From: SIG471 sp045638565
Lineage (GTDB): Bacteria; Bacillota; Clostridia; Oscillospirales; Butyricicoccaceae
Length of the DNA stretch: 34,850 bases
Reading direction: 5' to 3'
Assembly: GCA_045638565.1 (NCBI GenBank)
Contig: JAZUBN010000013.1
Coordinates: 1-34,850 of the forward strand
Shown in pieces: positions 28,597-34,850 of the stretch. The notes beneath the pieces were generated by a model, which did no database searches, was not told where the DNA came from, and was given only the letters and a program-made list of their open reading frames with translations. Positions within the stretch are counted from its first letter, which is position 1. Each line of letters starts with the position of its first letter. The translations under genes were made by a program, and so were the position numbers.

Positions 28597-31221
28597 ATGC
28601 CAAAATTTGTTTATCAGTTCAGAGAAGGTAACGGCACAATGCGTGAACTTCTCGGCGGTAAGGGCGCAAACCTTGCTGAAATGACAAGCCTCGGTATGCC
28701 TGTTCCACAGGGCTTTACAATCACAACTGAAGCTTGCACAAAGTACTACGATGACGGCGAAGTTATCGCACCAGAAATCGTAGACGAAATCATGGAAGGC
28801 CTTAAGGAAATGGAAGCTATCACAGGCAAGAAGTTCGGTGACCTCGAAAACCCACTTCTCGTTTCTGTACGTTCCGGTTCCAGAGCTTCCATGCCTGGTA
28901 TGATGGATACAATCCTCAACCTCGGTCTCAATGACGAAGTTGTTGAAGCTTTTGCTAAGAAGACAGGCAACCCACGCTTCGCTTACGACTCCTACAGACG
29001 TTTCATTCAGATGTACTCTGACGTTGTTATGGAAGTTGGTAAGAAGTACTTCGAAGTTCTCATCGACGAAATGAAGGAAAAGAAGGGCGTAAAGCTCGAT
29101 ACAGAACTCACAGCTGAAGACCTTAAGGAACTTGCTAACCAGTCCAAGGCTGAATACAAGGCAAAGCCCGGCGTAGACTTCCCAAGCGATGCTAAGGAAC
29201 AGCTCATGGGCGCTGTTAAGGCTGTTTTCCGTTCCTGGAACAACCCACGTGCTATCGTATATCGTCGTATGAACGATATTCCTGGCGACTGGGGCACAGC
29301 TGTTAACGTTCAGTCCATGGTATTCGGTAACATGGGTGAAACATCCGGTACAGGTGTTGCTTTCACACGTAACCCATCCACAGGTGAAAAGGTTCTCTAC
29401 GGCGAATTCCTTATGAACGCACAGGGCGAAGACGTTGTTGCTGGTATCCGTACACCACAGTCCATCCAGCAGCTCGCTGACACAAACCCAGCTGTTTACG
29501 CTGAATTCGTAGCAATCGCTGACAAGCTCGAAAAGCACTACGGCGATATGCAGGATATGGAATTCACAATCGAAGACGGCAAGCTCTACATGCTCCAGAC
29601 ACGTAACGGTAAGAGAACAGCTCAGGCTGCTCTCAAGATCGCTGTTGATCTCGTTAACGAAGGCATGGCAACTAAGGAAGAAGCTCTTCTCAAGGTTGAT
29701 CCAAAGCAGCTCGACGCACTTCTCCACCCACAGTTCGACGCAGCAGCTCTCAAGGCAGCTAAGCCAGTAGCTAAGGGTCTCCCAGCATCCCCAGGTGCTG
29801 CAACAGGTCGTGCATTCTTCACAGCTGAAAAGGCTTGCGAAGAAGCTAAGAACGGCAAGGTAGTTCTCGTTCGTCTCGAAACATCCCCAGAAGATATCGA
29901 AGGTATGAACGCTGCTCAGGGTGTTCTCACAGTTCGTGGCGGTATGACATCTCACGCAGCTGTTGTTGCTCGTGGTATGGGTACATGCTGTGTTGCTGGT
30001 TGCGGCGACGTTAAGATGCACGAAGAAGAAGGCTACTTCATGATCGGTGACATCCGCGTTAACGAAGGCGAATACATCTCCATCGATGGTTCCACAGGTA
30101 ACGTTTACATCGGCGAAATCAAGACAGTTGACGCTGAACTCGTTGGCGACTTCGGCACATTCATGAGCTGGGCTGACGAAGTAAGAACACTCAAGATCCG
30201 TACAAATGCTGACACACCACGTGACGCTGAACAGGCTGTTCGCTTCGGTGCTGAAGGTATCGGTCTCTGCCGTACAGAACACATGTTCTTCGAAGGCGAA
30301 AGAATCAAGGCTATCCGCGAAATGATCTGCTCCTCCACTGTTGAACAGCGTAAGGCAGCTCTCGCTAAGCTCCTCCCAATGCAGAGAGGCGACTTCGAAG
30401 GTCTCTTCATGGCTATGGGTGAACGTCCAGTTACAATCCGCTTCCTCGACCCACCTCTCCACGAATTCGTTCCAACAGCTGAAGAAGACATCGCTGAACT
30501 TGCGCACGAAATGAACATGGAAGTTGACGCAATCAAGACAATTATTGCTGACCTCCACGAATTCAACCCAATGCTCGGTCACCGTGGCTGCCGTCTTGCT
30601 ATCACATACCCAGAAATCGCTGAAATGCAGACAACAGCTGTTATCGAAGCTGCTATCAACGTAAAGAAGCAGACAGGCTTCGATATCGTTCCAGAAATCA
30701 TGATCCCACTCGTTGGCGAAGTTAAGGAACTCAAGTTCGTTAAGGCTATCGTAACACGCGTTGCTGATGAAATCATTGCTAAGTCCGGCATCGAAATGAA
30801 GTACATGGTTGGTACAATGATCGAAATCCCACGTGCTTGCGTAACAGCTGATGCTATCGCTGGTGAAGCTGAATTCTTCTCCTTCGGTACAAACGACCTT
30901 ACACAGATGTCCTTCGGCTTCTCCCGTGACGACGTTGGTAAGATCCTCAACGCTTACTACGAAGAAAAGATCCTCGAATCCGATCCATTCGCACGTCTCG
31001 ACCAGACTGGTGTTGGTTCCCTCGTTAAGATGGCTGCTGAAAAGGGCCGTTCCGTACGTCCAAACATCAAGCTCGGTATCTGCGGCGAACACGGCGGCGA
31101 TCCATCTTCCATCGAATTCTGCCACAATGTTGGTCTTAACTACGTATCCTGCTCTCCATACCGTGTTCCAATCGCACGTCTTGCAGCAGCTCACGCTAAG
31201 ATCAAGGCTGACAGAAAGTAA
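28597..31221 (+). CDS. ppdK: pyruvate, phosphate dikinase
   Basis: Interconverts pyruvate + ATP + Pi and PEP + AMP + PPi; in anaerobes it can feed gluconeogenesis or, in reverse, glycolysis. The length of 874 residues equals that of the well-studied Clostridium symbiosum enzyme. The N-terminal ATP-grasp domain starts FVYQFREGNGTMRELLGGKG; His453 in GGMTSHAAVVARGMG carries the phosphoryl group; the C-terminal PEP/pyruvate barrel has FGTNDLTQM and Cys829 in GICGEHGGDPSS. Codon use is extremely biased (GCT, GTT, CTC, ATC, CCA), the strongest over such length in the window. AAAGGAG precedes the ATG. Monocistronic. Confidence 0.97.
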   Translation: MPKFVYQFREGNGTMRELLGGKGANLAEMTSLGMPVPQGFTITTEACTKYYDDGEVIAPEIVDEIMEGLKEMEAITGKKFGDLENPLLVSVRSGSRASMPGMMDTILNLGLNDEVVEAFAKKTGNPRFAYDSYRRFIQMYSDVVMEVGKKYFEVLIDEMKEKKGVKLDTELTAEDLKELANQSKAEYKAKPGVDFPSDAKEQLMGAVKAVFRSWNNPRAIVYRRMNDIPGDWGTAVNVQSMVFGNMGETSGTGVAFTRNPSTGEKVLYGEFLMNAQGEDVVAGIRTPQSIQQLADTNPAVYAEFVAIADKLEKHYGDMQDMEFTIEDGKLYMLQTRNGKRTAQAALKIAVDLVNEGMATKEEALLKVDPKQLDALLHPQFDAAALKAAKPVAKGLPASPGAATGRAFFTAEKACEEAKNGKVVLVRLETSPEDIEGMNAAQGVLTVRGGMTSHAAVVARGMGTCCVAGCGDVKMHEEEGYFMIGDIRVNEGEYISIDGSTGNVYIGEIKTVDAELVGDFGTFMSWADEVRTLKIRTNADTPRDAEQAVRFGAEGIGLCRTEHMFFEGERIKAIREMICSSTVEQRKAALAKLLPMQRGDFEGLFMAMGERPVTIRFLDPPLHEFVPTAEEDIAELAHEMNMEVDAIKTIIADLHEFNPMLGHRGCRLAITYPEIAEMQTTAVIEAAINVKKQTGFDIVPEIMIPLVGEVKELKFVKAIVTRVADEIIAKSGIEMKYMVGTMIEIPRACVTADAIAGEAEFFSFGTNDLTQMSFGFSRDDVGKILNAYYEEKILESDPFARLDQTGVGSLVKMAAEKGRSVRPNIKLGICGEHGGDPSSIEFCHNVGLNYVSCSPYRVPIARLAAAHAKIKADRK

Positions 31222-31256
31222 TTTAATTTAAGTTAATCACTTAAAATAAACCAATA

Positions 31257-31286
31257 TATCCGGGCGGGAGAGTCCCTCCCGCCTGG
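31257..31286 (+). repeat. GC-rich hairpin after ppdK
   Basis: GGCGGGAG AGTC CCTCCCGCC, a perfect stem without a T run (TGGTGTATG follows). It may work as an imperfect terminator or be a relic of the GC-rich repeat families. Confidence 0.55.
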
Positions 31287-31348
31287 TGTATGTTTAATCT
31301 CTTGTTAAGCTTTCTGAGAGATTCAGTCAAAAGGGCGTTAAATCCAAT

Positions 31349-31375
31349 GTAGGGGACGGCGCCCACGACGTCCCG
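31349..31375. repeat. diverged family B repeat
   Basis: GTAGGGGACGG ... GACGTCCCG, similar at both ends to the copies at 4661 and 19387. Located between ppdK and the MinD-like gene; the rest of 31222-31447 shows no gene. Confidence 0.45.
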
Positions 31376-31447
31376 TAAGGGCAAAGATGTAAAATACATC
31401 ATTTGTTCAAAGAAAACCAATTCATTCAATGAGAAAGGACGAACACC

Positions 31448-32197
31448 ATGCTTGGTCAGGTTATCACAATTGCATCAGGCAAGGGCGGCACAGGCAAGAC
31501 AAGTACAGCTGCCAACATCGCAGTGGCCTTGTGTGCCTACGGCGAAAAGGTGTTGCTTATCGATGCCGATATCGGTCTTCGCTGCCTTGATATCGTGCTC
31601 GGTATGTCAAGTTACGTCCTCTTCTCCTATGGCGATGTAATCTGCGGCAGAGCTACTCTCAAGCAGGCCGCTGTGACACATCCTATCGTCAAAAACTTAT
31701 ATCTGCTGACAGCTCCTGCGTCCTTCGATGAAAAGGAAGCCTTCAGCCAGAAAAACATCAACGCCTTCCTGCGTTATGCAAGAAGACACTTCTCTTACAT
31801 TATAATAGATTGCGCCGCAGGCTTAGGCGGTGCAAATGCAGCCTTCGGCGGCTCGTCCGACAAGTGCATTATCGTTTCCACACCTGATGAAACAGCCCTC
31901 AGAGGCGGTCAGATTATGGCCGACAAGCTGTTTGAAGCAGGATGCGAGGAAATCAAGCTTGTTGTAAACCGCGTAAAGAAGGGCACTATCGAAAAGGGCC
32001 ACAGCCCTGATATCGATAAAGCTATGGATACAGCGGGTCTCGGCCTTCTGGGTATCGTACCTGAAGACAAGGACATCCCACGCTGTGCCAACACTCAGAA
32101 AATCCTTCTGCTTTATTCAGACGGTAAGGCAGTAAAGGCATACAATAACATTGCGAAAAGACTGATGGGCGAAAAAGTTCGCCTTCTTCACATATAA
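31448..32197 (+). CDS. MinD/ParA-family ATPase
   Basis: A 249-residue deviant-Walker ATPase. SGKGGTGKTS (10-19) contains the signature Lys12 and the Walker Lys17; LLIDADIGLRCLDIVLGM is the switch I / A' motif, and FSYIIIDCAAGLG the Walker B strand. It resembles MinD, which with MinC positions the septum, and the C terminus (NNIAKRLMGEKVRLLHI) could form the short amphipathic membrane helix. However no minC or minE is next to it and several MinD-conserved positions differ, so it may be a MinD paralogue. It precedes the methylglyoxal-synthase-like gene by 51 nt, a neighbourhood also known from clostridial min loci. Confidence 0.85.
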   Translation: MLGQVITIASGKGGTGKTSTAANIAVALCAYGEKVLLIDADIGLRCLDIVLGMSSYVLFSYGDVICGRATLKQAAVTHPIVKNLYLLTAPASFDEKEAFSQKNINAFLRYARRHFSYIIIDCAAGLGGANAAFGGSSDKCIIVSTPDETALRGGQIMADKLFEAGCEEIKLVVNRVKKGTIEKGHSPDIDKAMDTAGLGLLGIVPEDKDIPRCANTQKILLLYSDGKAVKAYNNIAKRLMGEKVRLLHI

Positions 32198-32248
32198 AAC
32201 GCACAGTGAATAACACACCGGTCCACGGGACACGAAAAAGGAGGAAAT

Positions 32249-32650
32249 ATGAAAATTGCTTTGATCGCACAGAATCGTAAGAAAGAGCTCATGGCTCAGT
32301 TCTGTATTGCATATAAGGGCATCCTGTCTGAGCACAGTCTTTGTGCTACATCTTCCACAGCAAAGACAGTCAGCGATGCAACAGGTCTTAAAGTAGAAGC
32401 TTTGCTTTCCGGCACATCCGGCGGCATTGAGCAGATTTCCGCACGTGTCCATTATGACGAAATCGACCTGGTGCTGGTATTCCGTGACCATACAGAAAAA
32501 TATATTGATAAGCCTGAGCTCATAGAGCTTATGCGTCTCTGCGATATGAACAGCATTCCTGTCGCAACAAACCTTGCCACAGCTGAAGTTCTCGTTCTTG
32601 GTCTTGGCCGAGGCGACCTTGCTTGGCGTGAAATTTTGAAATCTAACTAA
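32249..32650 (+). CDS. methylglyoxal-synthase-like protein with lost catalytic residues
   Basis: A 133-residue protein that aligns end to end with MgsA (E. coli 152). Phosphate-binding positions are kept or conservative: Lys12, Thr34, Ser36-Thr37, Ser54-Gly55, and the NIPVATN-like SIPVATNLATAE strand. Catalytic positions are not: by alignment E. coli His19 is Gln8, Asp20 is Asn9, the base Asp71 is Ile60 (GGIEQ instead of GGDQQ), His98 is Asp87 and Asp101 is Glu90; only Asp91 (Asp80) remains. Conversion of dihydroxyacetone phosphate to methylglyoxal is therefore unlikely; sensing of a phosphorylated ligand is possible. It lies between the MinD-like gene and hisS with its own AGGAGG site. Alignment was done by eye. 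Confidence 0.85.
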   Translation: MKIALIAQNRKKELMAQFCIAYKGILSEHSLCATSSTAKTVSDATGLKVEALLSGTSGGIEQISARVHYDEIDLVLVFRDHTEKYIDKPELIELMRLCDMNSIPVATNLATAEVLVLGLGRGDLAWREILKSN

Positions 32651-32675
32651 TTTTTATATATAAAGGTGGTAAAAC

Positions 32676-33935
32676 ATGGCAACTAAAGTTCAGAGACCTA
32701 AGGGAACAGCAGACGTAATTCCGGGCGAAGTACATCTCTGGCACTATGTTGAAAATATGCTTAAAGACACAGCGCATCTCTTTGGCTTTGAAGAGATGAG
32801 AACACCTGTGTTTGAACATACAGAAGTCTTCCAGCGCGGCGTTGGTGAAACAACAGACGTTGTGCAGAAGGAAATGTATACATTCCTCGATAAGGGCGAA
32901 CGCTCCATCACTCTCAAGCCTGAAGGTACAGCAGGCACAGTCCGTTCCTACCTCGAAAACGGTATCCACGGCAAGGGCGCTCCTTTCAAGTGTTTCTACA
33001 TCACTCCTGTTTTCAGATATGAAAAGCCACAGGCAGGCAGACTTCGCGAACATCATCAGTTCGGTGTTGAATGCTTCGGCGCAGATTCCTTCAGCGCAGA
33101 CAGCGAAATCATCTCCCTTGTTTACACATTCCTCAGAAAGCTCTCTGTTGATTCCATCGTAAGAATCAACTCCATCGGCTGCCCTAAGTGCAGACCAAAC
33201 TATAACGAAAAGCTCAAGGAATATTTCCGTGCTCACGAAGAAGAACTTTGTGAAACATGCCGTGAACGCCTTGAAAAGAACCCAATGAGAATCATCGATT
33301 GCAAGAGCCCTATATGCAAGAAGATTGCAGAAGATGCTCCTCGCTCTATGGATTATCTCTGCGACGAATGTCACGACCATTTCGAAGGCGTAAAGCAGAG
33401 CCTCACAGATATGGGCATCCCTTATGAAATCGATAAGAACATCGTTCGCGGTCTTGACTACTATACAAAGACAGTATTCGAATTCATCGGCACAGGCCTC
33501 GGCTCTCAGAGCACAGTTTGCGGCGGCGGTCGTTATGACGGTCTCGTTGAACAGCTGGGCGGCCCTAAGACATCTGGTATCGGCTTCGGCTGCGGTCTTG
33601 AACGTCTTATCATGACAGCGAAGGCAGCAGGTCATCAGTTCCCTGAGCCATTCAGTGTTGATGTAGCTCTCGTTTCTGCTGACGAAGATGGCGCAAGAGA
33701 AGCAAGAAAGCTTGCATTCCAGCTCCGTCAGGTTGGCGTTTCCTGCGAAATCGACCTTTGCAACAGAGGTGTTAAGGCTCAGATGAAGCACGCCGACAGA
33801 ATTATGGCAAAACATACTATCGTTATCGGCTCCACAGAGCTTGAAAACGGTGAAGCAAATATCAAAATCATGAAGACAGGCGAAAATGTTCCTGTTAAGC
33901 TCGATGCTGAAAGCATTGCAAAGGTGGTAAAATAA
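32676..33935 (+). CDS. hisS: histidine--tRNA ligase with cysteine-rich insertion
   Basis: A 419-residue class II synthetase charging tRNA-His. Motif 2 region FRYEKPQAGRLREHHQFG (113-130) and the HisA signature RGLDYYTKTVFEF are clear, as is the C-terminal anticodon domain (KLAFQLRQVGVSCEID). Between them the insertion carries four Cys pairs: 169/172, 192/195, 209/214 and 229/232, a pattern known from clostridial HisRS that could bind zinc or iron-sulfur. AAAGGTGG precedes the ATG. The stop codon overlaps the gyrB start by one base. Confidence 0.96.
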   Translation: MATKVQRPKGTADVIPGEVHLWHYVENMLKDTAHLFGFEEMRTPVFEHTEVFQRGVGETTDVVQKEMYTFLDKGERSITLKPEGTAGTVRSYLENGIHGKGAPFKCFYITPVFRYEKPQAGRLREHHQFGVECFGADSFSADSEIISLVYTFLRKLSVDSIVRINSIGCPKCRPNYNEKLKEYFRAHEEELCETCRERLEKNPMRIIDCKSPICKKIAEDAPRSMDYLCDECHDHFEGVKQSLTDMGIPYEIDKNIVRGLDYYTKTVFEFIGTGLGSQSTVCGGGRYDGLVEQLGGPKTSGIGFGCGLERLIMTAKAAGHQFPEPFSVDVALVSADEDGAREARKLAFQLRQVGVSCEIDLCNRGVKAQMKHADRIMAKHTIVIGSTELENGEANIKIMKTGENVPVKLDAESIAKVVK

Positions 33936-34850
33936 TGTTGGAAGAAAACAGAAGTTACGATATAAACGATGAAGAAGTGCAGAGTGTCAGCCATGTAGAC
34001 GCTGACTACGGCGCAGAACAGATCCAGGTTCTCGAAGGCTTAGAAGCCGTCCGTAAGCGTCCTGGTATGTACATCGGTACAACTTCTATCAGAGGTCTTC
34101 ACCATCTGGTTTACGAAATCGTCGATAATGCCATCGACGAAGCCCTCGCCGGCTATTGTGACCATATCGAGGTGGCGATCAATGGCGACAATTCCATTAC
34201 AGTTACAGATAACGGACGCGGTATTCCTGTCGGCATCCAGCCACAGACAGGTCTTCCTGCTGTCGAAGTTGTTTATACAGTTCTCCATGCCGGCGGTAAG
34301 TTCGGCGGCGAAGGCTATAAGGTTTCGGGCGGCTTGCACGGTGTTGGCGCATCTGTTGTTAACGCTCTCTCCGAATGGGTGGAGGTTGAAGTCCATACAG
34401 AGGGCAAGATTCACAGAATCGGCTTTGACAGAGGTGTTACAAGACGTCCTCTCGAAGTTGTGGGCGAAACAGATAAGACAGGTACAAAGGTAACATTCAA
34501 GCCTGATGCAGACATCTTTGAAGAAACAGTCTTCGAATATGAAACACTTCTTCACAGACTTCGTGAACAGGCCTTCCTCAATGGTGGTCTTAAAATCACA
34601 CTCACAGACCACAGAGCGGATGAAGAAACTTCCGAAACAATGCATTACGAAGGCGGTATCCGCGCTTACGTAAATCATCTCAATAAAAACAAGACAGCTC
34701 TCCACGAGCAGATCATTTATGTGGCAGGTCAGAAGGATGATGCTGTTGCCGAAGTTGCTCTCCAGTATAACGACGGCTACAACGAAACAATCCTTTCCTT
34801 CGCCAATAATATCTCCACTACCGAAGGCGGTATGCACGAAACAGGCTTCA
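33935..34850 (+). CDS. gyrB: DNA gyrase subunit B (5' part; runs off the window)
   Basis: The first 305 codons of a GHKL-type topoisomerase subunit. QIQVLEGLEAVRKRPGMYIG, EIVDNAIDEALAGYC (ATP-binding Glu/Asn), TDNGRGIPVG and the lid GGKFGGEGYKVSGGLHGVG are all present. GyrB introduces negative supercoils together with GyrA. ATG 33935-33937 overlaps the hisS TAA by one base, with AAAGGTGG seven bases before it inside hisS, so translation is probably coupled. Placement after hisS rather than next to recF/dnaN is unusual. ParE cannot be fully excluded from the N-terminal part alone, but the motif wording fits GyrB better. Confidence 0.9.
   Translation, partial: MLEENRSYDINDEEVQSVSHVDADYGAEQIQVLEGLEAVRKRPGMYIGTTSIRGLHHLVYEIVDNAIDEALAGYCDHIEVAINGDNSITVTDNGRGIPVGIQPQTGLPAVEVVYTVLHAGGKFGGEGYKVSGGLHGVGASVVNALSEWVEVEVHTEGKIHRIGFDRGVTRRPLEVVGETDKTGTKVTFKPDADIFEETVFEYETLLHRLREQAFLNGGLKITLTDHRADEETSETMHYEGGIRAYVNHLNKNKTALHEQIIYVAGQKDDAVAEVALQYNDGYNETILSFANNISTTEGGMHETGF

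Noticed and set aside
28450..31194. A 914-codon open frame antisense to ppdK
   Set aside because: It arises because ppdK avoids codons whose complement would give stops in that frame. Its translation is rich in Cys, Trp and His without any domain, it has no ribosome binding site and it covers a highly conserved enzyme.

Overview
The window looks like chromosomal DNA from a low-to-mid GC, anaerobic, gut-type Clostridia bacterium (Bacillota, probably near Oscillospiraceae/Ruminococcaceae). The grounds are Gram-positive gene order (yqzL-recO-mutS2; rsmD-coaD), strong AGGAGG ribosome binding sites, consensus sigma-A promoters, clostridial families (DegV, pyruvate phosphate dikinase, PfoR-type EIIC, cysteine-rich HisS) and many dispersed palindromic intergenic repeats. 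This placement is inference; no species is claimed. I see no prophage, CRISPR array, insertion sequence or plasmid function.

Layout. 1-5621 is a leftward housekeeping block: yqzL, recO, mutS2, an HPr-like protein, rsmD, coaD and a coiled-coil protein. 6043-9488 reads rightward: an acetamidase-family, CatA-like and alpha/beta-hydrolase operon, a small membrane protein and a glycerophosphodiesterase. 9622-11487 reads leftward: a Bfd-like 2Fe-2S protein and three related membrane-anchored proteins. An XRE regulator follows at 11683. 12349-14594 is a leftward AraC regulator, phosphodiesterase and histidine phosphatase operon. 14745-15798 holds yegP, a PH-domain-like gene and initiator tRNA-Met. 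16172-19320 carries a GntP permease, a class V aminotransferase and a cupin. Next come a Cys/Asn-rich membrane microprotein, a double GNAT, a NahK-like kinase, an unknown anchored protein, PHP and glutamate formimidoyltransferase genes, asparaginase, an orphan EIIC, DegV, ppdK, a MinD-like ATPase, a methylglyoxal-synthase-like protein, hisS and the start of gyrB.

How it fits together. The genes with the strongest codon bias, and so probably the highest expression, are the GntP permease, the aminotransferase, the cupin, formimidoyltransferase, asparaginase and PPDK. With an HPr whose phosphorylatable His15 is Tyr, and an EIIC with no IIA/IIB beside it, this suggests an organism living largely on amino or organic acids and making sugars through PPDK. 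That is a hypothesis, since only 35 kb is visible.

The most unusual items are: HPr with Tyr15 but intact Ser46; a methylglyoxal-synthase-fold protein that keeps phosphate-binding positions but has lost His19/Asp71/His98/Asp101 equivalents, next to a MinD without MinC/MinE; a tandemly duplicated single-pass membrane protein family with a preserved duplication junction; two hairpin-rich intergenic insertions flanked by 14-16 bp direct repeats, one splitting a terminator; a tandem array of different mini-hairpins upstream of mutS2; a leader before degV with competing hairpins; and a shared AT-rich motif upstream of the permease and aminotransferase genes.
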